Positions 44,434-54,666 are shown, numbered from the stretch's first letter. The stretch is 64,000 bases of DNA from Clostridiales bacterium (GCA_020859985.1 JAJBVD010000077.1:62001-126000); one strand, 5' to 3'. The notes: generated by a model not told the origin, from the sequence alone. Program-made: numbers and translations.

Positions 44434-44700
44434 TCAGAAAATCACTGCGAGCAGCACGATCACTGCTATCACACAGAAAAACGGAATGCTGCAGCATCCT
44501 CTGCGGGGATATCCGCCCCATCCGCCTCTCCAGTCTCTGCGTGGGGGTGGTGGTGCTCCAGGACCGCCTCTGAATCCGCCGCCCGGGCCTCCCGGACCGC
44601 CTCCAAATCCACCGCCTGGGCCACCCGGGCCGCCGCCTCTTGGGCCTCCGGGACCTCCGCCCGGGCCGCCTCCATGTCCACCACCTGCTCTTCCTGGCAT
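44434..44700 (-). CDS. Glycine/proline-rich protein with C-terminal membrane segment (88 aa)
   Basis: Residues ~4-50 are almost only Gly, Pro, Arg and Phe in GGPGG-like repeats, residues ~51-65 are W/R-rich (RRDWRGGWGGYPRR), and the end is a hydrophobic span CCSIPFFCVIAVIVLLAVIF. The ATG at 44698-44700 has AAGGAGGAG upstream. Tail-anchored Gly-rich proteins of this type are seen in Firmicutes, function unknown. The repetitive DNA makes length variation likely between strains. Confidence 0.7.
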   Translation of the reverse strand: MPGRAGGGHGGGPGGGPGGPRGGGPGGPGGGFGGGPGGPGGGFRGGPGAPPPPRRDWRGGWGGYPRRGCCSIPFFCVIAVIVLLAVIF

Positions 44701-44771
44701 ATGATACTCCTCCTTCCCGTTCATAAGACTTATATTTTACCTGAGCTGTTGTACCAACACAGAAAAGCTTC

Positions 44772-45233
44772 TCACCGCAGCCGAAGCTTAAATTCCTTTT
44801 CCGCTTCCCTGCGCTGATCTTTTTTCGCGATATCCTGGCGCTTGTCATAGAGCTTTTTGCCCTTCGCAAGGCCAATTTCCACTTTCACAAGACTGCCCTT
44901 AAAATAAACCCGCAGAGGAACAAGTGTATATCCTTTCTCCGCGACCTTCCCTGCCATCCGGCCGATCTCACTCCGATGCAGAAGCAGCTTCTTTACACGA
45001 AGCGGATCTTTATTAAAAATATTGCCTTTCTCGTAAGGGCTGATATGCATGCCGTAGATGAATACTTCCCCATTCTCAATACGTACGAAAGACTCCTTGA
45101 TGCTGCATTTGCCCATGCGCAAAGACTTCACCTCCGTACCGTGAAGTGCCAGCCCCGCCTCATAAGTCTCCTCAATAAAATAGTCATGATACGCCTTTTT
45201 ATTGTTTGCTATTAATTTTACAGACTCTCCCAT
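44772..45233 (-). CDS. smpB: SsrA-binding protein SmpB
   Basis: SmpB binds tmRNA and carries it to stalled ribosomes. The 153-residue product shows [72 protein letters not shown] and the tail [20 protein letters not shown]. The ATG at 45231-45233 is chosen over a TTG just upstream; AAGGGGAAG precedes it. tmRNA itself is not in the window. Confidence 0.97.
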   Translation of the reverse strand: MGESVKLIANNKKAYHDYFIEETYEAGLALHGTEVKSLRMGKCSIKESFVRIENGEVFIYGMHISPYEKGNIFNKDPLRVKKLLLHRSEIGRMAGKVAEKGYTLVPLRVYFKGSLVKVEIGLAKGKKLYDKRQDIAKKDQRREAEKEFKLRLR

Positions 45234-45250
45234 CAATACTTCCCCTTGAT

Positions 45251-45289
45251 AAAAAGAAAGGACTCATGCAAGCTCTCTGCATCAGTCCT
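45251..45289 (-). terminator. Terminator of eno-secG
   Basis: AGGACTGATGCA / TGCATGAGTCCT (one mismatch) around an 8-nt loop, then TTCTTTTT on the minus strand, ~11 bp after the secG stop. Confidence 0.82.
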
Positions 45290-45299
45290 CTTTACTCGT

Positions 45300-45539
45300 T
45301 TAGAAACCAAGATTCAAAATAACCGCTATCAGGATAAACGCAACTGCAAGCCACTTCGTAATCTTGACTATATTGCCTTCCATCGAGCGCGATTTATTCT
45401 GGCTCCAATAAGAATTGCTCATGCCGCCTATCGAGCCAAGCCCTTCTTCTTTCCCCTGCTGAGCAAGTACAAGCACAGTCACCGCAATGCATATCAATAT
45501 AAAAATCACTGTCAGAATAATCCGAATCACCGTTGCCAC
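45300..45539 (-). CDS. secG: Preprotein translocase subunit SecG
   Basis: SecG assists SecYE in protein export. The 79-residue product has two membrane helices, TVIRIILTVIFILICIAVTV and ITKWLAVAFILIAVILNLGF, with the conserved QQGKEEGLGSIGG loop between. A GTG start at 45537-45539 is chosen because GGAGGTG lies 5 nt upstream; longer frames to an ATG at 45563 lack this. It follows eno by 66 bp on the same strand. Confidence 0.93.
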   Translation of the reverse strand: MATVIRIILTVIFILICIAVTVLVLAQQGKEEGLGSIGGMSNSYWSQNKSRSMEGNIVKITKWLAVAFILIAVILNLGF

Positions 45540-45605
45540 GATTACACCTCCGTTCTCAAACATGGACAGTCTAACACAATGGCTGACAGAATGCAAGGAC
45601 AAATT

Positions 45606-46958
<1,353 letters not shown>

Positions 46959-47087
46959 TTACTGTTTTCAAACACAAACAGCAGAAGCGGCTCCGACAGT
47001 CACATCGGACTTCCAGAGTTAGTATGTCCCATGACACCCGGTTTCACCCAGAAAAAGGATGCCACATTTTTCCTCAATCAGCTCTGT

Positions 47088-48851
47088 TTAATTAAACTGA
47101 CTGTTATAGTCCTCAAAGCCATCCTCGAAATCATCTTCGAAGCTGCCCATGCCGTCCCCAGAGCGTCCCTCTTCGTTTCCGAATCCGTCGGCGCTGTTCT
47201 CATCTCCATTATCCGGAAGCTCTGCATCAGACCTGCCGTTCCTTCCAGAAGAAGAATCCTCCGTCTCTGCCTCTGCATCCTCCTCATCGTCCGATGAATC
47301 CGCAGCTGAGGAGCTTCCCTCCTGCAGCGTGACCTCTACTTCACGCCCTTCATAGCTTCCGTTATTGGCCGTATATACGACCAGAGTGATTGTCTCGCCC
47401 GGCGCATAATAGCTCATCTTCTCAATCAGATCATCTGAGCTGGTCACGCTTTCGCCTTCCAGTGCAGTGATAATATCTCCGTTTTTCAGACCGGCCTCTT
47501 CCGCCGCGGAGCCGCTCGTCACTTCATACACAAAAGCCCCCGCCGGCATATTGTAGGTCTCGACCGCCTCATCTGAGACAGACAGCACCGTCGCGCCGAT
47601 ATATCCGCGCTCTGAGTCACTGAGCTTATCTCTCGTCTCTTTATTGATCAGCTGTTCCAGCACCGGTACGGCCGTGTCGATCGGGATAAAATAGCCCATC
47701 CCTTCCGCAGAATCTTCCGTCTCTTTCGCTATACAAATGCCGATGACCTCACCGGAGGCGTTCAGAAGAGCTCCGCCGCTGCTGCCGAGGTTGACTGCCG
47801 CATCTGTCAGAATCAGTTCCATGGAAACACCATCCAGCTCCACCTCACGGTTCAGCGCGCTGATAATACCGGTCGTCGCACTTACGCCATATCCAAGTGC
47901 GTTGCTGATTGCTACCGTTGCCTGTCCGATCTTTAAGTCCTCTGAGCTGCCAAGATTGGCGATGCGCAGCTGCTCCAGTACAGAATCCTCAATGTCAGAA
48001 AGCTCCACTGCCACAACCGCCAGATCCGCTGAAGAGTTTGTGCCTTTCACCCTTCCATATACAGTCAGATCCTCTTCATCCTCCGCTTCTACAGAAAAGC
48101 CAATCAGAATTTCATCCGCGTCGCTTACCACATGATAATTGGCCGCGATCAACAGTTCCGTATCGTTCTGAGCGATAATGATACCGGAAGCTGTCGTCTC
48201 TTCCTCTTCTCCTGTTGTATCCGCATCTTCAAATACAATTGATCCATCGTCCGCATAGTAATAATAATATTCAGAACTGGAATCGTCATCCGTCTCCTCA
48301 ACGACGCTCGTGATAGAAACGATCGACGGCATGCAGTTTTCCACCAGTTCCGATACATCCGTCGTCACAATGCTGCCCGAAACAGCCTCTACACTGTCCA
48401 CCGAAGAGCCTTCCCCCAGCACCGCCTCACCGGAGGATGCTTCCGTATCCCCGGTTTCTTCTTCTGCATCCGCAGTCTCTGTTTCTGTTTCGTCCGTCCC
48501 GGAAGCCTCCGTCTCGCTGTCAGAAGCTGTATTCGAGCTGCCGCCCACATTCAGTGTGACTCTCTCCGACTCCTCCGCATCAGATTCCTCTGAATCAGAC
48601 GTTTCCGTGTCCACGGTCTCACCTGCGGTCTCCTCCGTTCCATCCGCCTCATCAGCCGCCGTCTTCGTGATTTCCGAAGCTGCCTCCGTCTCATCGTCAT
48701 CTCCAACGATATTCAGCGTGACGCGCTGGGTCTCCTCTGTTTCTTCCGCATTCACCGGATATGCGTTAAGAAGCGCGTCTCCCTGCACGCATACTCCGAT
48801 CAAAAGTACTCCCGCCAGAGCGGCAGCGCCGTATTTTTTCCACTTATTCAT
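47088..48851 (-). CDS. HtrA/DegP-like membrane-anchored serine protease with PDZ domain
   Basis: A 587-residue quality-control protease. N-terminal TM/signal anchor (AALAGVLLIGVCVQGDALL), then ~150 acidic, Ser/Thr/Glu-rich residues containing two similar blocks (RVTLNIVGDDDETEA and RVTLNVGGSSNTASD). The trypsin-like domain has the triad in ANYHVVSDADEIL (His), SSADLAVVAVEL (Asp) and NLGSSGGALLNASG (Ser). A single PDZ domain follows (AGAFVYEVTSGSAAEEAGLK, NGDIITALEGESV), then a second acidic tail (~70 residues). The ATG at 48849-48851 follows AAAGGGG. Acts outside the membrane. Confidence 0.93.
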   Translation of the reverse strand: MNKWKKYGAAALAGVLLIGVCVQGDALLNAYPVNAEETEETQRVTLNIVGDDDETEAASEITKTAADEADGTEETAGETVDTETSDSEESDAEESERVTLNVGGSSNTASDSETEASGTDETETETADAEEETGDTEASSGEAVLGEGSSVDSVEAVSGSIVTTDVSELVENCMPSIVSITSVVEETDDDSSSEYYYYYADDGSIVFEDADTTGEEEETTASGIIIAQNDTELLIAANYHVVSDADEILIGFSVEAEDEEDLTVYGRVKGTNSSADLAVVAVELSDIEDSVLEQLRIANLGSSEDLKIGQATVAISNALGYGVSATTGIISALNREVELDGVSMELILTDAAVNLGSSGGALLNASGEVIGICIAKETEDSAEGMGYFIPIDTAVPVLEQLINKETRDKLSDSERGYIGATVLSVSDEAVETYNMPAGAFVYEVTSGSAAEEAGLKNGDIITALEGESVTSSDDLIEKMSYYAPGETITLVVYTANNGSYEGREVEVTLQEGSSSAADSSDDEEDAEAETEDSSSGRNGRSDAELPDNGDENSADGFGNEEGRSGDGMGSFEDDFEDGFEDYNSQFN

Positions 48852-49074
48852 AACCAAAATCCCCTTTCATATTAGATGGGCTGCCGGAAACCTTACCGAT
48901 ATCCATGGTTTCCTGCGCTTTGATACATCTTTCCATCTCTCCACATTTTTCGTTACTATAGCGCAGGAATGTGTCATATCTGTGAAAATGGCCTGATTTC
49001 TTTTTCCCTTTTATGCACATTCACTGAACGATCCGTACTCATTAGAAGCATCGAAATCCAGTCTTTTATCACGG

Positions 49075-49103
49075 AAAAGGGCCTGCGCATTTCGCGCAGA
49101 CCC
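49075..49103 (-). terminator. Terminator of the GH25 gene
   Basis: GGGTCTGCGC / GCGCAGGCCC (one G-T wobble) around a 5-nt loop followed by TTTT on the minus strand, 15 bp after the stop. The rest of 48852-49074 shows no gene. Confidence 0.82.
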
Positions 49104-49117
49104 TCACTGTATCCCTA

Positions 49118-50710
49118 TCACCGGTTCGTGCAAACACCCTGGGAATTCAGATAATACTTGCCAATCTTCCTGTTTTTCTGCATCACACCGGCCGAGTTGA
49201 AGTAATAATAATTACCACTGATCTTTATCCAGCCCTTCGCGCGCTGGCCTGCCGGACTGCTCTTCGGCTTCAGATAATACGTTTTACCCTTTATCGTAAT
49301 CCAGCCGGTCTGCAGTACACCCGACGAGTTGAAGTAATAATACTTCCCGCTGATCTTTACCCAGCCTGTCGCACGCTGACCTGCCGGGCTGGTCTTCGGC
49401 CTCAGATAGTACGTATTCCCATCTACCGTCAGCCAGCCTGTCACACGGGCTCCTGTCTCCGGATCCATGTAATAATACTTTCCGCTGATCTTCTTCCAGC
49501 CCGTCTGCATCACGCCCGACGAATTGAAGCGGTAGGTCGAGCCGTCGATCGTCTTCCAACCGGTCACACGGGCTCCTGTCGACGTATTCAGGTAATAGGT
49601 CTTCCCGCTCAGCGTCAGCCAGCCTGTCTGCATCACGCCCGACGAATTGAAATGATAGTATTTCTTACTGATCTTCGCCCAGCCCGTCACACGGTAGCCC
49701 TTCGAATTCAGATAATACTTATTGCCGTCCAGCGTCAACCAGCTGCTCTTCACGATCTTACCGCTGGCATCCAGATACCAGTAATTCGTGCCGTCCGTCT
49801 GCCAGCCGGTCGTCGTCGACCGCGTGATAAGCGGCGTCGTCCGCGGCGTAATGGTTGTCGAATAATCCACGTAGCTATAATCCAGATCAACGGCCGTCTT
49901 GATGCCGTCTACCTTACCGGTGCTGCTGTACTGCCACATAGACACCGGGGAGATCGTAGGAGCATAGCTCCAGCAGGCGACCCAGTAATCATAATCTGCC
50001 AGAGCCGTCCGATCCAGATAGCTGACAAACCAGCTGTTGCTCGCGTAGATCATCCCATGATACCCGGCTTCCTCGATCACCTCGAGAAACGCTTTCGCAA
50101 GCTCCGTGCGCTCTGCCTTCGTCATAGACAGATAACAGCTTGCCTCCATATCCAGCGCCACCGGATAGGAAATCTTGTAACCATTGATCAGATCCAGAAC
50201 CTGATAGGCTTCCTCCCGCATCTCCGCGACTGTCGTCGAATAAGTAAGACGATAGACGCCAACATAAAGTCCCGCGTCAAGGGCTCCCTGTATATTCGTG
50301 GTAAACTTCGTGTCATAGGTCTGTGTGCCATTCTTATACCAGCCGGTACCGAGCATGACAAACTCAATTCCATCGTCCGCCACGGATTCCCAGTCGACTG
50401 TCCCCTGCCACTTTGAAACATCAATGCCCTTGATCTTGGTAGCAGCCTGCGCCTGTCCCGGAAAAGCCGCAAACACCGCGACCAGAAGCAGCAGCGTCAT
50501 TGCAAGCATGTGCACACATCCGCGCGCGCTGCCAGCCACAACACTCGCAGCATCCTTTCCTGTCCTGTCACAATGTCGTCGTCCGGAACGTCGGTCCAAC
50601 GCGCAGCGTTCTCTGACTGACCGACACGACCTGCCGCCGAGCTCTGGCGAGGGGGCATTCCCACCCTCATCCGGTCTCCTGCCCGGCCGCCTTTCTTTCC
50701 ATCTCTTCAT
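49118..50710 (-). CDS. GH25 lysozyme with cell-wall-binding repeats
   Basis: A 530-residue secreted muramidase. The catalytic GH25 domain starts IKGIDVSKWQGTVDWESVAD and has DAGLYVGVYRLTYSTTVAEM, PVALDMEASCYLS (catalytic Asp/Glu) and YWVACWSYAPTISPVSMWQY. It is followed by about ten CW_binding-type repeats (e.g. GWLTLSGKTYYLNTSTGAR, GWKKISGKYYYMDPETGAR) from ~residue 310 to the end. The signal peptide (MLAMTLLLLVAVFAAFPGQA) is preceded by ~67 Arg-rich residues if the start at 50710 is right; an ATG at 50509 would begin directly at the signal peptide but has no ribosome site. The repeats are also visible as tandem DNA repeats. Confidence 0.9.
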   Translation of the reverse strand: MKRWKERRPGRRPDEGGNAPSPELGGRSCRSVRERCALDRRSGRRHCDRTGKDAASVVAGSARGCVHMLAMTLLLLVAVFAAFPGQAQAATKIKGIDVSKWQGTVDWESVADDGIEFVMLGTGWYKNGTQTYDTKFTTNIQGALDAGLYVGVYRLTYSTTVAEMREEAYQVLDLINGYKISYPVALDMEASCYLSMTKAERTELAKAFLEVIEEAGYHGMIYASNSWFVSYLDRTALADYDYWVACWSYAPTISPVSMWQYSSTGKVDGIKTAVDLDYSYVDYSTTITPRTTPLITRSTTTGWQTDGTNYWYLDASGKIVKSSWLTLDGNKYYLNSKGYRVTGWAKISKKYYHFNSSGVMQTGWLTLSGKTYYLNTSTGARVTGWKTIDGSTYRFNSSGVMQTGWKKISGKYYYMDPETGARVTGWLTVDGNTYYLRPKTSPAGQRATGWVKISGKYYYFNSSGVLQTGWITIKGKTYYLKPKSSPAGQRAKGWIKISGNYYYFNSAGVMQKNRKIGKYYLNSQGVCTNR

Positions 50711-50900
50711 TCCCTGTACTTCCTTCCCCTCATTGCCAAATTTACGCTGCTGTTCATCGGTCCTGCATTTTTTCGTGCTTCGCAATGAGCATGAGAACCT
50801 GTTCTGAACAGATACGATCCTTCCATGTTTCTCCCGCAGACTCCGCAGTTGATACACACCCTTCTATGAGTATTCTGGCGAAATCTGGTATTGTGGGGAT

Positions 50901-50929
50901 ATTTTAACGGAAAAATTACAATTATACAA
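50901..50929 (-). promoter_or_regulatory. Promoter of the GH25 lysozyme gene
   Basis: TTGTAT (50924-50929), 17-nt spacer, TAAAAT (50901-50906) on the minus strand. The 5' untranslated region is ~180 nt long; I see no recognised riboswitch in it. Confidence 0.65.
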
Positions 50930-50974
50930 GTGTTTTTTTCATTTTTATTAAGTCCATTTAAAAAATAAGTCAAG

Positions 50975-51017
50975 AAAAAGACCCCAAAACAAGAGAATTA
51001 CTCTTATTTCAGGGTCT
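50975..51017 (-). terminator. Terminator of gpmI (possibly bidirectional)
   Basis: AGACCC / GGGTCT outer stem and AGAG/CTCT inner stem (50979-51017) with U-runs on both sides; on the minus strand it follows gpmI by ~85 bp. Confidence 0.75.
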
Positions 51018-51045
51018 CTTTTATTGTTTAAAATTAATATTCATG

Positions 51046-51072
51046 GTAACTGTTCAGTACCTCCACAGTTAC
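51046..51072. repeat. 27-bp palindrome copy after gpmI
   Basis: Intact arms GTAACTGT and ACAGTTAC with an 11-nt centre between the gpmI stop (51102) and its terminator. Confidence 0.75.
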
Positions 51073-51101
51073 TATCCATGTTCATATCCGGCATCTCATT
51101 C

Positions 51102-52643
51102 TTACACCTCATGCGTCAGCAGAGAGTTCCCGGTCATTTCCGCCGGCTGCTCCATCCCCATCAGCTCGATCAGGGTCGGAACGATGTCCGCCAGCCGTCC
51201 GCCTTCACGAAGGCCGACACCCTCGCCGCAATTTACAAGGATAAACGGTACCGGATTCGTCGTATGAGCCGTGAACGGCTCGCCGGTCTCATAGTCGATC
51301 AGCTGCTCCGCGTTGCCATGATCTGCGCAGATGAACAGCTTGCCGTCTACGGACTTTACAGCCTCTACCACTTTTCCAACACATGCATCTACCGTCTCAA
51401 TCGCCTTGATCGCCGCAGAGAGCACGCCGGTGTGGCCGACCATGTCCGGATTGGCAAAATTCGTGATCACAACGTCATACTTGCCGGAGGTAATTGCACC
51501 GACCACCTTCTCGCAGACCTCAGGAGCACTCATCTCCGGCTGCAGATCGTAGGTCGCCACCTTCGGGGATTTCACAAGGATGCGATCCTCGCCCGGATTC
51601 GGAGCCTCTACACCACCGTTAAAGAAGAACGTCACGTGCGCGTATTTCTCCGTCTCAGCGATACGCGCCTGCGTCATATTGTGGGCAGCCAGATATTCGC
51701 CAAACGTATTGGTCACAGAAATCTTCGGGAACGCAACCGTCTTGTTCGGAATCGTCACATCATAATCCGCAAAGCAAACATAGGTCGTGTGAATGCGTGT
51801 TCCGCGGTCAAAGCCGTCAAACTCATCGCAGCAGAAAGTGCGGGTAAGCTCTCTCGCGCGGTCCGGACGGAAATTAAAGAAGATCACGGAGTCCCCGTCC
51901 TTTACTGTCGTCACCGGTGCGCCGTCCTTCATCACAACAGTTGGCAGCACGAATTCGTCCGTCACATCTTTTGCGTAGGACTGCGCCACGGCTTCCACAC
52001 CGGAAGCAGCCTTCTCACCCTCGCCGTAAACAAGCGCGCGGTATGCCTTCTCCACGCGGTCCCAGCGGTTGTCACGATCCATCGCATAATAACGTCCGGA
52101 CACCACGCCGATCTCGCCAACGCCGAGTTCTTCCATCTTGTCCTGAAGCTCCTGCACGTAATCTTTGCCGGAAGCCGGCGGCGTATCGCGGCCGTCCAGG
52201 AAGCAGTGCACATACACTTTCTTCAGGCCATAGCGCTTCGCCATCTCCAGCAGCGCGTACACATGAGTATTGTGACTGTGCACACCGCCATCCGAAAGCA
52301 GTCCCCACATATGGAGGCTGGAATCATTCGCTTTCGCGTTCTCCATCGCACGCTTCAGCTCGGCATTCTCAAAAAAGTCGCCGTCCTCAATCTCTTTCGT
52401 GATCCTGGTCAGATCCTGATAGACCACGCGTCCCGCGCCCATATTCATATGACCGACCTCGGAATTGCCCATCTGTCCGTCCGGCAGTCCGACCGAAAGT
52501 CCGCTCGCTGCGCCCTGCACAAAAGGACAGGTCGCCATCAGCTCATCCATGACCGGAGTCGCCGCCTGCGCGATCGCGTTGCCCTCCGTCTTTTCATTCA
52601 ATCCATATCCATCCAGAATCATCAGTACCGTTGGTTTTTTCAT
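51102..52643 (-). CDS. gpmI: 2,3-bisphosphoglycerate-independent phosphoglycerate mutase
   Basis: GpmI interconverts 3- and 2-phosphoglycerate with Mn ions. The 513-residue product starts KKPTVLMILDGYGLNEKTEG and shows GQMGNSEVGHMNMGAGRVVY (catalytic Ser), HCFLDGRDTPPASGKDY, GRYYAMDRDNRWDRVEKAYR, NFRPDRARELTR, VEAPNPGEDRILVKSP, NFANPDMVGHTG and CADHGNAEQLID (metal ligands). The ATG at 52641-52643 has AAGGAG at 8 nt; the ATG two codons earlier is too close. Eno and gpmI lie within 5 kb of each other. Confidence 0.97.
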   Translation of the reverse strand: MKKPTVLMILDGYGLNEKTEGNAIAQAATPVMDELMATCPFVQGAASGLSVGLPDGQMGNSEVGHMNMGAGRVVYQDLTRITKEIEDGDFFENAELKRAMENAKANDSSLHMWGLLSDGGVHSHNTHVYALLEMAKRYGLKKVYVHCFLDGRDTPPASGKDYVQELQDKMEELGVGEIGVVSGRYYAMDRDNRWDRVEKAYRALVYGEGEKAASGVEAVAQSYAKDVTDEFVLPTVVMKDGAPVTTVKDGDSVIFFNFRPDRARELTRTFCCDEFDGFDRGTRIHTTYVCFADYDVTIPNKTVAFPKISVTNTFGEYLAAHNMTQARIAETEKYAHVTFFFNGGVEAPNPGEDRILVKSPKVATYDLQPEMSAPEVCEKVVGAITSGKYDVVITNFANPDMVGHTGVLSAAIKAIETVDACVGKVVEAVKSVDGKLFICADHGNAEQLIDYETGEPFTAHTTNPVPFILVNCGEGVGLREGGRLADIVPTLIELMGMEQPAEMTGNSLLTHEV

Positions 52644-52862
52644 GCTCATTTCTCCTTATATCCGCCCCGTCATCCGGCACATGTGAAAAACTTTTTCCGT
52701 CGCTGCACACAGTGCAGCCGCGGATCGTATATATGCCGCCGCAAGGCCCGTCATTCTTATTGACGCACCGCAGGACAATAGATATTCCGTCTGCGGTACT
52801 TAAGCGTTTATCAGCCGCTCCCAAGTATAACACGCACTTTCAGGAAATACAATAAAAAAGTA

Positions 52863-53276
52863 TTACTGACATCCGCACCTTGCGGCAGCCATTGCCGCGG
52901 CACAGATCAAACCGCCGGCCACAAGCGCATCCATCGTAGAATTTGTGGTGATCAGATCGTTCAGCTGAAAACAATACATCCAGTACAGAGCAGCCGCTAT
53001 GGCAAATACCGCAAGCTGCAGCGCTCCCCTCCGGATACCCGAAGAAAAAGCACCGTGCACCAGCAGCAGAACTCCAAACAGCACAAGCATACCAAATAGT
53101 CCGAAGCAGAGTGTCCGTACCGATCCGCCAACCAAGATCGGGCTGCGCTCCAGAGAGCAGATCACCACCATGATTCCCAGCGCGGCCAGCCAGATTCCAT
53201 ACAGAATTCTTTCGAATACTTCGATTTTTTCTCCCGCTCCGATTTTTTTCACTCTCTGCGTATCTTCCGTTTTCAC
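52863..53276 (-). CDS. Small four-helix membrane protein (137 aa)
   Basis: After a charged N-terminus (TEDTQRVKKIGAGEKIEVFE) the product has four hydrophobic segments: ILYGIWLAALGIMVVICSLE, TLCFGLFGMLVLFGVLLLVH, GALQLAVFAIAAALYWMYCF and ALVAGGLICAAAMAAARCG. The start is a GTG at 53274-53276 with AAAGGA ~9 nt upstream. It follows the thiamine pyrophosphokinase gene by 51 bp and is likely co-transcribed. No family recognised. Confidence 0.6.
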   Translation of the reverse strand: MKTEDTQRVKKIGAGEKIEVFERILYGIWLAALGIMVVICSLERSPILVGGSVRTLCFGLFGMLVLFGVLLLVHGAFSSGIRRGALQLAVFAIAAALYWMYCFQLNDLITTNSTMDALVAGGLICAAAMAAARCGCQ

Positions 53277-53327
53277 TGACTGCCATCCTTTCTACAGTTT
53301 CCCTGTTTTCAGTCATTCCTTATAGAA

Positions 53328-53975
53328 TCACGATCTCTCCGGCAGGCCGTTTTTCGCATCCCACATCACCAGGATCGTTCCGGAACGCACCTCCACGCTG
53401 CTTTCTTCTCCGGTAAATTCATTACTGACGCCCAGCGCCCGGTCGCAGGTCAGTTCTGCGTCTTCCAGCGTATATTTCAGGCCGCGCTCGAACACACCGG
53501 ATGCCTGTTCTCCCATACAAAATACGGAAATCATCCCGACAGCATTTTGAGGAAATGAAAGCTTCCCGTTCATAATTGCCGTGATGACCGTATCGGATCC
53601 GATCAGATAAGCGACGAGGCCTTCCCTCGCCATCCCGGTCAAAAGCTGCAGGTTCGCAACCGTATGGTCGAGCCGTTTTCCGCCAAGTCCCCCGTAAAGG
53701 AAAAAAGTCCGGTACCCTTCTTCCTTCGCGTACGCGGCCGCAAGAGCCATATCGGTATCATCCTTGATCGGTGAATGCCGGATCAGATGTCGGTGCTCCG
53801 GCACAATCTCAAGCGAGTCAAAATCACCCAGAAGAACATCCGGCTCCATATCCCTTTCGCGCAGGTAGCGATAACCGCCGTCCGCAGCGATGAGGAGATC
53901 TCCGGGGCGAGGAGGCATAAGAAAGCCGTCAAAACCTCCCGCACCTACTATAAAACATCTGTTTTCCGTACTCAT
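53328..53975 (-). CDS. thiN: Thiamine diphosphokinase
   Basis: The enzyme converts thiamine to thiamine diphosphate. The 215-residue product has GDLLIAADGGYRYLRE, PDVLLGDFDSLE, HSPIKDDTDMALAAAYA and LYGGLGGKRLDHTVANLQLL, the ATP/Mg and catalytic motifs of the TPK catalytic domain, followed by the C-terminal B1-like domain that binds thiamine (GLKYTLEDAELTCDRALGVS, NEF). ATG with GGGAGTGG upstream. Confidence 0.95.
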   Translation of the reverse strand: MSTENRCFIVGAGGFDGFLMPPRPGDLLIAADGGYRYLRERDMEPDVLLGDFDSLEIVPEHRHLIRHSPIKDDTDMALAAAYAKEEGYRTFFLYGGLGGKRLDHTVANLQLLTGMAREGLVAYLIGSDTVITAIMNGKLSFPQNAVGMISVFCMGEQASGVFERGLKYTLEDAELTCDRALGVSNEFTGEESSVEVRSGTILVMWDAKNGLPERS

Positions 53976-54077
53976 GCAGCCACTCCCTTATAAGTCACAC
54001 ACATACCATGCACCACCTGCCCCAGCATCCTCCGGGACCGCGTACCGCCCTGATCAGGTGTCTATATGTTTTCATAC

Positions 54078-54117
54078 GGTCTTCGCAGCAAGTGCAAAGA
54101 CCTGTCCTGAACAGTTA
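54078..54117. repeat. Family-2 hairpin copy
   Basis: Arms GGTCTT / AAGACC around GCAGCAAGTGC, followed by TGTCCTGAACAGTTAC. Compared with the copy at 14660, two stem pairs changed on both sides. Confidence 0.65.
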
Positions 54118-54651
54118 CTATAAATCTACAATTCGATACGTATGATGCACGCCGGGCAGGAATTTCTCCAGCACATCCGCCGTGCGCAGCCGCAGGCTCG
54201 ATGTGTTGACGCAGGGGTGACAGCCAAAATACTCTGGTTTTGTCACATCGCGGTCGATCAGCAGCTGCACCCGGTTCTCCTTATCGTTCATCAGCCCCAT
54301 AACGCTCACTGAGCCGGGATGAATGTTCAGCAGCTCCACCATATACGATTCGTCCGCAAAAGAGAGGCGCGGCGTCCCAATCTGATGGCACAGTTCTTTT
54401 GTCACAAATTTCTTTTTGCCAGGCATCAGAAGCAGATAAAAATCCGTCTTCTGCCGATTACAGAGGAACAGGTTCTTGCAGATCTCAATTCCAAACAGTT
54501 CGTCCACACCCTTGCAGTCGTCAATCGTCATGGCGGCTTCGTGATCCGCCCGGTCGTATGGAATGCCCAGCCCGTCCAGCAGATCGTACACCGCGATCTC
54601 CCGCTGCTGCCGCCCGCTTATATTTTCGGGTCTTCCGTGAAAAATATCCAT
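54118..54651 (-). CDS. ProX/YbaK-like aminoacyl-tRNA deacylase
   Basis: A 177-residue trans-editing protein of the YbaK/ProX (PrdX) group, which hydrolyses mischarged Ala-tRNA-Pro and similar. Key blocks are YDLLDGLGIPYDRADHEAAM, KNLFLCNRQKTDFYLLLMPG (catalytic-lysine region as FLCNRQK), LSFADESYMVELLNIHPGSV and SVMGLMNDKENRVQLLIDRD. The ATG at 54649-54651 has TAGGAGGG upstream. It lies next to a tRNA-Ala gene, downstream on the same strand. Confidence 0.9.
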   Translation of the reverse strand: MDIFHGRPENISGRQQREIAVYDLLDGLGIPYDRADHEAAMTIDDCKGVDELFGIEICKNLFLCNRQKTDFYLLLMPGKKKFVTKELCHQIGTPRLSFADESYMVELLNIHPGSVSVMGLMNDKENRVQLLIDRDVTKPEYFGCHPCVNTSSLRLRTADVLEKFLPGVHHTYRIVDL

Positions 54652-54666
54652 GATCGCCCTCCTATT

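Noticed and set aside
49652-50416. A 254-codon plus-strand ORF opposite the GH25 gene
   Set aside because: Shadow of the lysozyme domain; Arg/Ile-rich with no motifs.
50188-50472. A 94-codon minus-strand ORF inside the GH25 gene
   Set aside because: Alternative frame of the lysozyme domain with no signals of its own.
51024-52763. A 579-codon plus-strand ORF opposite gpmI
   Set aside because: Exact shadow of gpmI with biased composition (His/Arg/Leu-rich), no ribosome site and no recognisable domain.
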